This document shows, one piece after another, positions 16,963 to 26,692 of a stretch of 64,000 nt of DNA (position 1 is the first letter of the stretch; the number at the start of each line of letters is the position of its first letter). The translations under genes and the position numbers were made by a program. The notes below the pieces were generated by a model that was given only the letters and a program-made list of their open reading frames with translations, was not told the origin of the DNA and did no database searches. Source of the stretch: an uncultured Lacinutrix sp. (lineage in GTDB: Bacteria; Bacteroidota; Bacteroidia; Flavobacteriales; Flavobacteriaceae). Location of the stretch: NCBI RefSeq assembly GCF_947500605.1, contig NZ_CANMSJ010000005.1:124001-188000 (forward strand), given 5' to 3'.

Positions 16963-18114
16963 ATGCATATAGGCTTAATAACATCCGAATATCCTCACTC
17001 TAAAGTTTTACATGCTGCTGGAATAGCAACTAGTATTAAAAACTTGGCAGTAGCCTTGGTAGCAAAAGAAGTAGACGTAACTGTATTTGTATATCATCAA
17101 AATGAAGATGCTATAATAGAGGATCAAGGTGTTGTTATTCATTTAATAAAAAAGAAAACGTATTCCTTTTTAACTTGGTATAAATACCGAAAACACATTC
17201 AGCATTATGTAAACAAAGTGGTGAAAGAAAAACATATAAATTTACTTGAAGCACCAGATTGGACAGGAATTACAGCATTTATGAACTTTAAAGTGCCTTT
17301 GGTTATACGTTTTCATGGTAGTGATGCGTATTTCTGTAAATTAGATAATAGAAAACAAAAGTTTAAAAACTTTGTGTTCGAAAAACTGGCATTACAAAAA
17401 GCATCGGCATTTATTGCGCCAACAACTTATGCAGGTGTAGAAACCCAAAAGATTTTTGGTTTAGATAAAAAGAAAATAAAAACCATACATTATGGCTTGC
17501 AATTAAATCACTTTGTAAATGAAACTCCCAAACAATATAATGCAAATACAATCCTTTATATTGGAACAATTATTAGAAAAAAAGGTGTTTTAGAATTGGC
17601 TCAAATTTTTAATACAGTTATAGAAACTAATCCAGAGGCAAAACTAGTGCTTATAGGAGGAGATGCTCCAGATATTAAAACTGGAAGCACGTCCACATAT
17701 GCGTTAATGGAAAATTTGTTTACTGAAAAAGCAAAACAAAGTGTCAATTATTTGGGTAAAATACCATATGCTGAGGTGAAAACACAAATTGAAAAAGCAC
17801 AAGTTTGTATTTTTCCATCTTTTGCTGAAACCTTAGGCATGGTTACTATAGAATCTATGGCGCTCCAAAAACCTGTAGTAAATACAAGTATTGGTTGGGC
17901 TCAAGAGTTAATAGACGATGGTGTAAATGGTTATTTAGTACATCCAACACATCTAGCTTTATATGCAGAAAAAATATGCTCATTATTAAACAATACAGAA
18001 TTGTGTAGCACTATTGGTAAAGCGGCAAGACTAAAAGTAGAAAGCACCTTTGATATTGGGAAGCAAGCCAATAAGAATATCGAATATTATTCTCATGTTA
18101 TTAATAACGCTTAA
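16963..18114 (+). CDS. Glycosyltransferase family 4 (GT-B)
   Basis: GT4 enzyme of 383 residues. N-terminal IGLITSEYPHSKVLHAAG carries the glycine loop; VIRFHGSDAYF follows. The C-terminal domain has LYIGTIIRKKGVLEL, IGGDAP, and the donor-site signature FPSFAETLGMVTIESMALQKPVV with its paired glutamates, then GWAQELIDDGVNGYLV. Its stop overlaps the next start by one base (TAATG), a classic coupling arrangement. Sugar specificity is unknown. Confidence 0.93.
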   Translation: MHIGLITSEYPHSKVLHAAGIATSIKNLAVALVAKEVDVTVFVYHQNEDAIIEDQGVVIHLIKKKTYSFLTWYKYRKHIQHYVNKVVKEKHINLLEAPDWTGITAFMNFKVPLVIRFHGSDAYFCKLDNRKQKFKNFVFEKLALQKASAFIAPTTYAGVETQKIFGLDKKKIKTIHYGLQLNHFVNETPKQYNANTILYIGTIIRKKGVLELAQIFNTVIETNPEAKLVLIGGDAPDIKTGSTSTYALMENLFTEKAKQSVNYLGKIPYAEVKTQIEKAQVCIFPSFAETLGMVTIESMALQKPVVNTSIGWAQELIDDGVNGYLVHPTHLALYAEKICSLLNNTELCSTIGKAARLKVESTFDIGKQANKNIEYYSHVINNA

Positions 18115-19667
18115 TGATTGTTTTAGTACATAATTTTAAAATAGTAACCTCCATTTTAGATGAAGCGCTTCAGCCTATAGAAGTTACTGTTTTAAATAAA
18201 ACAATATCAGAAACCTTAAAAAATATAGCATCACAATATCCCGAAATATTAGTAGTTTGGTGTCATGAGACATTAATTAAGGACTTAAATATAGAGGCGT
18301 TTTCTAAGGTGTTTCATCATAAGCGCATATTAGCTTTTTATAACCCCAAAGCACAAGACTATTTGCCAAAACAAATTGGTTATGTAGAGCGTTCTTTTTA
18401 TTTAAAAATAAATAAGAATGTAACATTTCCTACCTGGATGGCTAGCAGTTTAGTAGGTGGAATTAATACCGTTGTGTTAAATACACTAAAACCGCGTTTA
18501 AATTATAATGTATCTTTCGATTATTTTTTAATAGCATTAGCTAAACGTGCAATGATAGAAGGCTTGTTTTGTTATTCTGAACCGCGTTTAATTAAAAACA
18601 ATACGTTTTTACAAATTGAAATGCCTAAAGCGACAAAACAAGAGCTTTTTAAATTTGTAAAACAGCATTATAAATGGGTATGGATTGTTTTCTTAACTTG
18701 TAGTTATGCTATTTACGAAAGGAAAACTTCAATTTTTAGTTTGTTTAGAAGTCTTTTTTACAAACAGCTAAATCAAGAATTAGATTTAGAAACTATAGAC
18801 ATAAAATCTTCAAGACAACAAATAGAACACAAGACAATAGATGTTATTATTCCTACCATAGGAAGAAAGCAACACTTATACGATGTTTTAAAAGATTTAG
18901 TTAAGCAAACACATTTGCCTAAAAATGTGATTATCGTGGAACAGAATACTCAACAAAATTCAGTTTCAGAATTAGATTATCTAACTACCCAAAATTGGCC
19001 ATTTAGTATAAAACATGAGTTTACGCACCAACCAGGTGTTTGTAATGCTAGAAATATAGCATTGTCTAAAGTAGAAAGTGAATGGGCATTTTTAGCAGAT
19101 GATGATATACGATTTGATGCTGATTTTTTTACAACGTCTTTAAGTATTATTAAAAAAAATGGGTTATCTGTTTTAAATTACTTGTGTTTACAACCACATC
19201 AAAAACAAAGTTTTTTTAAAATGCACCAAACCACTATTTTTGGTTCTGGTTCTAGCCTAGTAAAATCTAGTGCATTAAAAGAATTGAAATTTAATAAGGC
19301 TTACGAGTTTGGTTTTGGCGAAGATTCAGAATTTGGAATGCAATTAAGAAACAAAGGAGAAGATGTTATTTTTATTCCAAATCTTAAAATAACACATTTA
19401 AAAGCACCAATTGGTGGGTATAGAACAAAAATAAAACAACTTTGGGAAGCAGAAAATATTCAGCCAAAACCATCACCTACAGTACAGTTGTTATATCAAA
19501 CGTATTATACAAAACAACAATTACAAGGTTATAAATTATTGTTATTTTTAAAACAGTTTAAAGCGTTAGGGTATAAAAACCCGATAAAATTTAGAAAACA
19601 ATTTCCAAAACAATGGAACCAAAGTGTTTTATGGAGTAACAAGATAAAGCAGAACAGTAATGCTTAA
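18114..19667 (+). CDS. Two-part glycosyltransferase: unknown N-domain plus GT2
   Basis: 517 residues. Residues 1 to about 235 form a region with no motif I recognise, although WCHETL and PTWMASSLVGG could belong to a degenerate sugar-transferase domain. From about residue 240 a GT2 domain is clear: IDVIIPTIGRKQHL, PGVCNARNIAL, FLADDDIRFDADFF (DDD metal site), FGFGEDSEFGMQL. The fusion is larger than a normal single GT2. The gene is coupled on both sides (1-base and 8-base overlaps). Confidence 0.83.
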   Translation: MIVLVHNFKIVTSILDEALQPIEVTVLNKTISETLKNIASQYPEILVVWCHETLIKDLNIEAFSKVFHHKRILAFYNPKAQDYLPKQIGYVERSFYLKINKNVTFPTWMASSLVGGINTVVLNTLKPRLNYNVSFDYFLIALAKRAMIEGLFCYSEPRLIKNNTFLQIEMPKATKQELFKFVKQHYKWVWIVFLTCSYAIYERKTSIFSLFRSLFYKQLNQELDLETIDIKSSRQQIEHKTIDVIIPTIGRKQHLYDVLKDLVKQTHLPKNVIIVEQNTQQNSVSELDYLTTQNWPFSIKHEFTHQPGVCNARNIALSKVESEWAFLADDDIRFDADFFTTSLSIIKKNGLSVLNYLCLQPHQKQSFFKMHQTTIFGSGSSLVKSSALKELKFNKAYEFGFGEDSEFGMQLRNKGEDVIFIPNLKITHLKAPIGGYRTKIKQLWEAENIQPKPSPTVQLLYQTYYTKQQLQGYKLLLFLKQFKALGYKNPIKFRKQFPKQWNQSVLWSNKIKQNSNA

Positions 19668-20697
19668 AATATACACAGATAGACAATTTTTAATAGAAAC
19701 ACACCGTAGAGAAGTGTTTCCGTTATTGTTTGATATCAATTTTTTAACGCCTAATAAATTAAGCGAGTATTTTACAATTGTGGATATTATTACTGCTTCA
19801 GATGTTGTTATACTTCCTATTAATTATACCTCTTTTTTAAAATACAAACCAGCTTTTAATAATTTAATAAAGCAAGCAAAGGAACATAATAAACCTTTAT
19901 GGGTTTATACATCTGGTGATTATGGTTTTACTAATTATATTTCGAATAGCTACACGTTTAGACTAGGTGGTTTTAAAAGTAAATTAAATAAAAACAATTT
20001 TATTATGCCATCGTTTATTAACGATCCTTACTTAGTATTAGAGCAAGATTTTTCAGTATTAAAAAAACTACCACAACCAAGTATTGGTTTTGTTGGTCAT
20101 GCACAATCAGGAATATTGAAGTATTGTAAAGAATGGATTAACCACGTTAAAGGAGCTGTAAAAAGAATTTTTAAAAATCAATTAGTAGACAAGCAGGCCT
20201 TTTACCCATCAAGTATAAAACGAGCTAATTATTTGTCTCTATTATCAAAAGATATACGATTAAATTCAAACTTTATTCTTAGAAATAATTATAGAGCAGG
20301 AATACAAACAGAAATAGATAAACAAAAAACAACTCAAGAGTTTTATAATAATATTTGTAATAATGCCTATACTTTTTGTAGTCGAGGTGTTGGTAATTTT
20401 TCGGTTCGTTTTTATGAAACATTGGCTATGGGACGCATTCCTGTGTTATTAAATACAGATTGTAAGCTACCTTTGGAAGATACTATAGATTGGAAGCAAC
20501 ATTGTGTAATAATTGAAGAGAATGAAGTGTCTAAAATGGTAGAAAAGATATTAGAATTTCATAATTCTAAAAATGAAGATCAGTTTTTAGAGCTTCAACG
20601 TAATAATAGATTATTGTGGAAAAGCAAGCTATTACGCGACCAGTATTTTATAGCGATTCATGATATGTTTATCAATAAAAAGAAATCTCATGCCTAA
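19660..20697 (+). CDS. Exostosin-like (GT47-type) glycosyltransferase
   Basis: 345 residues. The C-terminal part carries the exostosin pattern: FCSRGVGNFSVRFYETLAMGR followed by IPVLLNTDCKLPLED, equivalent to the conserved R-G...R-x-x-E-x-L-x-x-G-x-I-P-V block of exostosin/GT47 domains. The N-terminal half (VVILPINYTSFL, PLWVYTSGDYG) fits the first Rossmann half of this family. No signal peptide, so a cytoplasmic enzyme. It overlaps its neighbours by 8 bases on each side. Donor and linkage are unknown. Confidence 0.75.
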   Translation: MLKIYTDRQFLIETHRREVFPLLFDINFLTPNKLSEYFTIVDIITASDVVILPINYTSFLKYKPAFNNLIKQAKEHNKPLWVYTSGDYGFTNYISNSYTFRLGGFKSKLNKNNFIMPSFINDPYLVLEQDFSVLKKLPQPSIGFVGHAQSGILKYCKEWINHVKGAVKRIFKNQLVDKQAFYPSSIKRANYLSLLSKDIRLNSNFILRNNYRAGIQTEIDKQKTTQEFYNNICNNAYTFCSRGVGNFSVRFYETLAMGRIPVLLNTDCKLPLEDTIDWKQHCVIIEENEVSKMVEKILEFHNSKNEDQFLELQRNNRLLWKSKLLRDQYFIAIHDMFINKKKSHA

Positions 20698-21694
20698 ACA
20701 ATTTACTCTTATTGTTTGTACGTATATGCGTTCGCAACCATTGTTAACGTTGCTGGAATCTGTAAGAAGTCAATCCTTATACCCAACCGAGATTTTAATT
20801 ATCGATGGTTCTACAGATACTAAAACAGAAACAGTTTTGTCTGAAAATAAATTTGATAACCTAAACTATTTTAAAGTTGATGCTGCTAATCGAGGGTTAA
20901 CGAAGCAACGTAATTTTGGGTTAGAATTAATTGATGATGCTTCAGATGTAGTTTGTTTTTTAGATGACGATACTAAGCTTACTGATAATTATTTTGAAGA
21001 ACTTATAAAAACGTATGTAGATTATAGTGATATAACTGGAGTGGGAGGATTAGCTATTAATGAAAATAGATGGGAAACTAAAATTGATGGAAAAAAATAC
21101 TCTAAATTGAAGTACTACGAGATAGATGGATATATTATTAAAGAAAGTCAACGAAATATTGTTAGAAAATTATTAGGATTACAATCTAACAGACCACCAA
21201 TGGTAATGCCTGATTTTTCCAATGGATTGTCTTATGGTTATCCTTTTAATTCTAAAGTTTATGATGTTGACTTATTAATAGGTATGAGTTTTTCTTTTCG
21301 TAGAATCGTTTTTGAAGCTATTAAGTTTTCTACTTTTTTTGAAGGTTATGGACTATACGAAGATGCCGATTATTGTTTAAGAGCTTTAAAATTTGGTAAA
21401 AATGTAATCAATACAAATGTACAGTTATATCATTATCATGATGGCTCTGGACGACCAAATCAATACAGTTATGGTAAAATGGTGGTTAGAAATGGTTGGT
21501 ATGTTTGGCGTGTTAAGTATGCTAATCCTACATTTAAAGCTAGTTTTAAATGGCATGCCACAGCATTTTTATTAACTTGTATTCGGTTTACAAATGTTAT
21601 AACTACTAATGAACGAAAAGAAGCGCTAACCGAATCCATTGGGCGTACTATTGGATGGTTTTCTCTTATCTTTAACAAACCTAAAGAAGTATAA
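20690..21694 (+). CDS. Glycosyltransferase family 2
   Basis: GT-A enzyme starting MPKQFTLIVCTYMR, with IIDGSTDTK, RGLTKQRNFGL and CFLDDDTKLTDNYF as the nucleotide and metal sites, and FEGYGLYEDADYCLRALKFG as the acceptor/catalytic block. I use the ATG at 20690: it gives an 8-base overlap matching the previous junction and places the first strand at the usual distance; a longer frame from 20660 adds ten non-homologous residues. The C-terminal segment (about 285-330) is hydrophobic in part and may touch the membrane. Confidence 0.9.
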   Translation: MPKQFTLIVCTYMRSQPLLTLLESVRSQSLYPTEILIIDGSTDTKTETVLSENKFDNLNYFKVDAANRGLTKQRNFGLELIDDASDVVCFLDDDTKLTDNYFEELIKTYVDYSDITGVGGLAINENRWETKIDGKKYSKLKYYEIDGYIIKESQRNIVRKLLGLQSNRPPMVMPDFSNGLSYGYPFNSKVYDVDLLIGMSFSFRRIVFEAIKFSTFFEGYGLYEDADYCLRALKFGKNVINTNVQLYHYHDGSGRPNQYSYGKMVVRNGWYVWRVKYANPTFKASFKWHATAFLLTCIRFTNVITTNERKEALTESIGRTIGWFSLIFNKPKEV

Positions 21695-21699
21695 CTGTT

Positions 21700-22248
21700 T
21701 TGAGTTTAAAATCCGATTTTATAAAATATAAAAAGTATAGTGGTAATAAATCTTCATTGATTTTGCTATGCACTCAGCAAGGCTTATGGGCTTTAATAGT
21801 GTATAGAATTTCAAATAAAATATATAAGAGTTCTCTTTTAAAACCTTTTAAAATAATTTTATTAGGGTTTGCAGTAATCAATCAAAAATGGATTGAAATC
21901 ATTACTGGTATCAGTATTCCATATGCTGTAGATATTGGAGAGCGTTTTTATATCGGACATTTCGGAAACATTATTATTAATTCGAAAGTAAAAATTGGAG
22001 ATAATTGTAATATTTCTCAAGGCGTGACCATTGGTATAAGCGGAAGAGGAGAAAAACGAGGTGTTCCAACCATTGGAAATAATGTTTATATAGGTGTTAA
22101 TGCGGTCATTGTTGGACCAATAATAATAGGTGATAATTGTGTTATTGCAGCTAATTCTTTAGTTACTAAATCTATAGAAGATAATGCGGTAATAGTAGGT
22201 GTTCCTGGTGAAATTATTAATTACAATAGCTCTAAAGACTATATATAA
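21700..22248 (+). CDS. Hexapeptide-repeat O-acetyltransferase (serine acetyltransferase-like)
   Basis: 182 residues. The second half is a left-handed beta-helix of hexapeptide repeats (IGDNCNISQGVTIG, IGNNVYIGVNAVIVG, IGDNCVIAANSLVTKSI), ending VGVPGEII as in CysE/WbbJ-type acetyl-CoA transferases. The histidine in YIGHFGNI is the likely catalytic base. CysE homologues acylate serine, but in a glycan locus the usual role is sugar O-acetylation. Start is TTG; its stop overlaps the next ATG by one base. Confidence 0.88.
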   Translation: MSLKSDFIKYKKYSGNKSSLILLCTQQGLWALIVYRISNKIYKSSLLKPFKIILLGFAVINQKWIEIITGISIPYAVDIGERFYIGHFGNIIINSKVKIGDNCNISQGVTIGISGRGEKRGVPTIGNNVYIGVNAVIVGPIIIGDNCVIAANSLVTKSIEDNAVIVGVPGEIINYNSSKDYI

Positions 22249-23360
22249 TGAAGTTTTTAGTTGTAACAAATGCTCCAACATTACAAGAAGATAATTGTTA
22301 TAAGGCTTATGCTCCTTACGTTAGAGAAATGGATATTTGGGGTGATTATGTTGAGGATTTTAAAATAATTTCTCCAACGAAATACAATGAACCATTATTA
22401 ACAATATCTTTTAAAAAACAACCAATTGTTGATTCTATTCCTAACTTAAATTTTTCGAGTATACTTTCTACGTTCATCAGTTTTATTTTAACACCAGTAA
22501 TAATATTCAAACTATTTAGAGGAATGTTATGGGCAGACCACATTCATTTAAGATGTCCTGGGAATATAGGGTTATTGGGGTGTTTTGTACAATTATTTTT
22601 TCCTAAGAAAACAAAAACAGCAAAATATGCAGGTAATTGGGATCCTAATGCAAAGCAGCCGTTGAGTTATAAACTTCAAAAATGGATATTAAGTGATACA
22701 AATTTAACTAAAAATATACAAGTTTTGGTTTATGGTGATTGGGTCAATCAAACCAAAAATATTAAGCCATTTTTTACAGCTACCTATAGAAGTTCAGAAA
22801 TAGAAACTGTGCCAGATCGTGCTTATAACAAAACTTTAAAATTTGTTTTTATAGGAAGTCTGGTTGTTGGTAAAAGACCATTATTAGCAATTAAAATAAT
22901 AGAACAGTTAAAAATAAAAGGATATAATATAAGTTTAGAGTTGTTTGGAGATGGTGTTTTAAAGGAGAAACTTATTCAATATGTTCTAGATAAGAATTTA
23001 AGTGATACTATTATTATTTATGGTAATCAACCCAAAGAAGCTATTAAAAAGGCTTTAAAAGTGGCGCATTTTTCAATATTACCATCTAAGTCCGAAGGTT
23101 GGCCAAAAGCCATTGCAGAAGCTATGTTTTTTGGATGCATACCTGTAGTTACTAAAATTTCTTGTGTGCCCTATATGTTAGATTATGGGAATCGAGGTGT
23201 TTTAATACCATCTGAATTAGAAAGTGCTACAAATAAGTTAATAAAAGCGATAGAAAATAAAGCGCAATTAAAGTTACAATCTAAAGCTGCTTTAAAATGG
23301 TCTCAGCACTATACTTTAGATTTGTTTGAGAACGAAATATTAAAATTATTAAAGCATTAA
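22248..23360 (+). CDS. Glycosyltransferase family 4 (GT-B)
   Basis: 370 residues. The N-terminal domain contains a hydrophobic patch near residues 75-95 (FISFILTPVIIFKLF) that may associate with the membrane. The C-terminal GT4 core is clear: FVFIGSLVVGKRPLLA, LFGDGVLKE, and LPSKSEGWPKAIAEAMFFGCIPVV, with the paired glutamate pattern of retaining GT4 enzymes. One-base overlap with the acetyltransferase upstream. Substrates unknown. Confidence 0.9.
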   Translation: MKFLVVTNAPTLQEDNCYKAYAPYVREMDIWGDYVEDFKIISPTKYNEPLLTISFKKQPIVDSIPNLNFSSILSTFISFILTPVIIFKLFRGMLWADHIHLRCPGNIGLLGCFVQLFFPKKTKTAKYAGNWDPNAKQPLSYKLQKWILSDTNLTKNIQVLVYGDWVNQTKNIKPFFTATYRSSEIETVPDRAYNKTLKFVFIGSLVVGKRPLLAIKIIEQLKIKGYNISLELFGDGVLKEKLIQYVLDKNLSDTIIIYGNQPKEAIKKALKVAHFSILPSKSEGWPKAIAEAMFFGCIPVVTKISCVPYMLDYGNRGVLIPSELESATNKLIKAIENKAQLKLQSKAALKWSQHYTLDLFENEILKLLKH

Positions 23361-23361
23361 A

Positions 23362-24438
23362 ATGAGAGTTTTACAACTAATAGATTCTTTACAAACTGGA
23401 GGAGCAGAGCGTGTAGCAGTTAATATAGCTAATGCCTTAACCTCTAATATAGAAACTTCTTATTTATGTGCAACTCGCGAAGAAGGTTTATTAAAAGAAA
23501 GTATTGATACTCGCGTTAATTATTTGTTTTTAAATAAAAAGAAGACGATTGAATTTAAGGCAATTAAAAATCTAAACAGTTTTGTTAAACACAATAAAAT
23601 TAATGTTATCCATGCACATTCTACCTCGTTTTTTTTAGCAACAATTATTAAAATTTTAAATAAGAATGTTAAGATTGTTTGGCATGATCATTATGGAAAT
23701 AGTACTTTTTTAGAAGCGCGATCTTATAAAATGCTAAAAAAATGTTCTAAGTATTTTTCTGTTATTTACAGCGTAAATAAAGAGTTAGAAGTATGGGCAA
23801 GAGAGACATTAAATAGTACAAAGGTGAGTTACCTTCCTAATTTTGCCGTAATAAATATAATTGAAGGTCGAACAACATTAAAAGGGAAAGAAAATAAACG
23901 TATTATTCATTTAGCTAATTTACGAGAGCAAAAAGATCATTTTACTTTGCTTAAAGCTTTTAAAGGTATTGTTAGTCAGTTTCCAGAATGGACTTTACAT
24001 TGTGTAGGTAAAGATTTTGAAGATGATTATTCTAAAGCATTTAAACAAGAAATAAAGACCTTGAGATTAGAAGAAAATGTTTTTGTTTATGGAAGTAAAC
24101 CAGATATTACTCACATATTAAATCAAGCAGAAATTGCTGTGCTTTCTTCTAAGTCGGAAGGTTTGCCAATTGCTTTATTAGAATATGGTTTAGCAAGTTT
24201 GCCAACAATTGCAACTAATGTAGGGAATTGTAATTTGGTGATTGCTAATGAAACTTTAGGGCAATTAGTTCCTTCTATTAATGCTTTAGCGCTTTCTCAA
24301 GCTATAATAAATTATATTAGCGATATGGAGAATGCTAGAATAAAAGGAGCGAATTTTAAAACACATGTTCAAGCTAATTTTTCTGCAAATTCAGTTGCTA
24401 AAACACTAGTTGAAGATTATAAGCGTATTTTAGAATAA
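23362..24438 (+). CDS. Glycosyltransferase family 4 (GT-B)
   Basis: GT4 enzyme of 358 residues with the textbook N-terminus LQLIDSLQTGGAERVAVNIA, the glycine-rich donor/acceptor loop. IHAHSTSFF and HDHYGNS follow. C-terminal motifs: IIHLANLREQKDHFTLL, VLSSKSEGLPIALLEYGLASLPTIAT. It begins 1 base after the previous stop and abuts the membrane protein that follows. Of the GT4 proteins here it is the most canonical. Confidence 0.93.
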   Translation: MRVLQLIDSLQTGGAERVAVNIANALTSNIETSYLCATREEGLLKESIDTRVNYLFLNKKKTIEFKAIKNLNSFVKHNKINVIHAHSTSFFLATIIKILNKNVKIVWHDHYGNSTFLEARSYKMLKKCSKYFSVIYSVNKELEVWARETLNSTKVSYLPNFAVINIIEGRTTLKGKENKRIIHLANLREQKDHFTLLKAFKGIVSQFPEWTLHCVGKDFEDDYSKAFKQEIKTLRLEENVFVYGSKPDITHILNQAEIAVLSSKSEGLPIALLEYGLASLPTIATNVGNCNLVIANETLGQLVPSINALALSQAIINYISDMENARIKGANFKTHVQANFSANSVAKTLVEDYKRILE

Positions 24439-25770
24439 ATGACAAAAACTGAGCACATAAATAAGCAATGTAAATTACTGTTTAAACCGTTATACGTAAG
24501 GTTAGCAGTTTTAGCAATGATTATCTCTTATTTTTATAATTTACCTGTTGTAAAGTATAGTGTTAAAGGTGATAATGAATTAAGATTGTTTGATTTAGCA
24601 GGGTTCGTTATACTCTTTGTCTTGTACAATAATAGTGGGTTTGTATTATATTATATAAGAGCGAAAACTTACCTAAAAACATTCAATACTTTTGTAATGT
24701 GGTGTGGTTTTACATTAATATTTACAGCATTGTTTAGTGTGTTTATGGGAAGGCCTTTATGGTTTATTAAATCAGTATTATATTATTATCACATGGTAGT
24801 ATTCTTTTATACAGGCGTTTTTGTTGCCATGTATTTAAGAGAACGAAGTAATTATAAAGTTGTAGCGAGTATTGTTTTAATATTATCGATTGTAGAGGCC
24901 GTTGTAGTCTTTCTTCAGTATTCTGGTTATATTCCTTTTCTATGGAATAGTGTTTATGAGGCAGCTTATGGAGGTTTTTTATCGGGTGCTTTAGGGCCCA
25001 ATAAAATCTGTTTAGGTATGACTATGTTTATATCATTTGTTTTTTCAGTTGGTCTATTTCTTCAGAAGCAGTTAAAAGTCAATAAAATTTTGATTATAGC
25101 TAGTTTATTAACAAGTTTAGCTACAATTGGTATTTCTGGCTCGCGTACTACTTATCTAGCATTGCTAATCTTTGCTTGTTATATTTTTGTTATGAAAACA
25201 AGGAAGTTTTTAGCGTTATCTGTAGTGTTATCTTTAGCTATAATAGTAGCTTTCTTTTTTAATTTAGAATTTATTGAAACTATAAGTAATACAATAGAAG
25301 GGAGAGTTATTAATAAAGTTTCTAGCCCAGATGCTTTTAAGGCTCAAAATATAGATGTTGGTCAGTTGTATGAAGATTTAGGAGCAGGAAGGGATAAAAT
25401 TGTAGTTATGTATCTAAAATATATAGCCAATAATCCTTATGTAATACCCATTGGAATAGGTGTTAATAATAGGCTTTTGGTTACTTCATCAGCTCATAAT
25501 ATTTATTTAAGTTTAATAAACGAAGTTGGTTTAGTAGGATTATATTTTTATTTAAAATGGCTTACTTCTTTTTTATATCTTAAATTTGGAAAGGTAAGCT
25601 CTCTTAAATTGGCGCTTAGCGGTATGGTGTTCGCTATGTTGGTAACACTTTATTTTGGAGAACATTTATATCTTTATCGCTCTGTATTTACCATTTTAGG
25701 GTATTTTATTTTAGTAACCATATTATTAATCGCACCACGATATTATTTTACCAATGCAAAACCTAAATAA
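24439..25770 (+). CDS. O-antigen ligase/polymerase family membrane protein (WaaL/Wzy-like)
   Basis: 443 residues with roughly ten to twelve hydrophobic segments and a large periplasmic loop around residues 290-350. The Wzy_C-type features are GISGSRTTYLALLIF and, after the loop, SAHNIYLSLINEVGLVGLYFYL, where the histidine is conserved in ligases. Such proteins either join O-antigen to lipid A-core or polymerise lipid-linked units. With a Wzt-type exporter in the same locus the ligase role is more likely, but sequence alone does not decide. Confidence 0.85.
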   Translation: MTKTEHINKQCKLLFKPLYVRLAVLAMIISYFYNLPVVKYSVKGDNELRLFDLAGFVILFVLYNNSGFVLYYIRAKTYLKTFNTFVMWCGFTLIFTALFSVFMGRPLWFIKSVLYYYHMVVFFYTGVFVAMYLRERSNYKVVASIVLILSIVEAVVVFLQYSGYIPFLWNSVYEAAYGGFLSGALGPNKICLGMTMFISFVFSVGLFLQKQLKVNKILIIASLLTSLATIGISGSRTTYLALLIFACYIFVMKTRKFLALSVVLSLAIIVAFFFNLEFIETISNTIEGRVINKVSSPDAFKAQNIDVGQLYEDLGAGRDKIVVMYLKYIANNPYVIPIGIGVNNRLLVTSSAHNIYLSLINEVGLVGLYFYLKWLTSFLYLKFGKVSSLKLALSGMVFAMLVTLYFGEHLYLYRSVFTILGYFILVTILLIAPRYYFTNAKPK

Positions 25771-26692
25771 AGTAGCCGTTGTAATTCCTTACTATAATGC
25801 CTCTAAGCATATAGTGAAGGTGCTGAGTAAGTTGCCAAATATAGTATGCAAAGTATATGTTGTTGATGATTGTAGTTTAGAGGCACTCCCAAAAGAAGCA
25901 TTGTCTGCATTCTCGAATGTGGAGTATATAAAACATGAAAAAAATCTAGGTGTTGGAGGAGCTACCAAAACAGGTTTTGCAAAAGCCATAGAAGACAATA
26001 TAGATATTGTTGTTAAAGTTGATGCAGACGACCAAATGGATACTAGTTACATAAAAGATCTTATTGCTCCTTTAGTAAATGGAAAAGCCAGCTATGCAAA
26101 AGGTAATCGTTTTAGAGACTTTAAGGCGCTAAAAAAAATGCCTTTTACAAGAAAAATAGGTAATCTAGGCTTGTCTTTCCTTACAAAAGCAGCTACAGGT
26201 TATTGGAATAATTTCGATCCAACTAATGGTTTTTTTGCAATTAAAACAGAAACATTAAAGCGTTTAGATTTCGACGAAATTTCTAATAGATATTACTTTG
26301 AAACATCATTAATTTCTCAGCTATATTTTCAAGATGCAGTTATTAAAGATGTAGCAATGCCAGCAATTTATGCAGATGAGAAGTCGAGTATGAGTGTTTG
26401 GAAAATGCCTTTCGTGTTTTTCCCAAAATTGATAAAAACCTTTATTAATAGACTGTTTAAAGCGTATTTTGTTTACGATTTTAATATTTCGTCTATCTAT
26501 ATTTTGATAGGAACTCCTTTGTTTTTATTCGGGCTTATATACGGTATTTATAATTGGTGGTTTTATTCTAGTCAAGCCGTTTTTGCTCCAACAGGAACCA
26601 TTATGTTAGTGACTTTAACTATTATTGTTGGCTTTCAATTATTACTACAAGCAGTGCACTACGATATTACTAAAGCACCAAAAGTAAATTAA
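25754..26692 (+). CDS. Polyprenyl-phosphate glycosyltransferase-like GT2 (DPM1/GtrB type)
   Basis: 312 residues. GT-A domain: VAVVIPYYNASKHI, VYVVDDCS, NLGVGGATKTGF, VVKVDADDQMD (DAD metal site), FDPTNGFFAIK. Two hydrophobic segments close the protein (about 245-270 and 280-300), as in dolichyl- or undecaprenyl-phosphate sugar transferases that make lipid-linked donor sugars. It overlaps the upstream gene by 17 bases and is followed directly by a polytopic protein, which could be the GT-C enzyme that uses the lipid-linked sugar. Confidence 0.85.
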   Translation: MQNLNKVAVVIPYYNASKHIVKVLSKLPNIVCKVYVVDDCSLEALPKEALSAFSNVEYIKHEKNLGVGGATKTGFAKAIEDNIDIVVKVDADDQMDTSYIKDLIAPLVNGKASYAKGNRFRDFKALKKMPFTRKIGNLGLSFLTKAATGYWNNFDPTNGFFAIKTETLKRLDFDEISNRYYFETSLISQLYFQDAVIKDVAMPAIYADEKSSMSVWKMPFVFFPKLIKTFINRLFKAYFVYDFNISSIYILIGTPLFLFGLIYGIYNWWFYSSQAVFAPTGTIMLVTLTIIVGFQLLLQAVHYDITKAPKVN

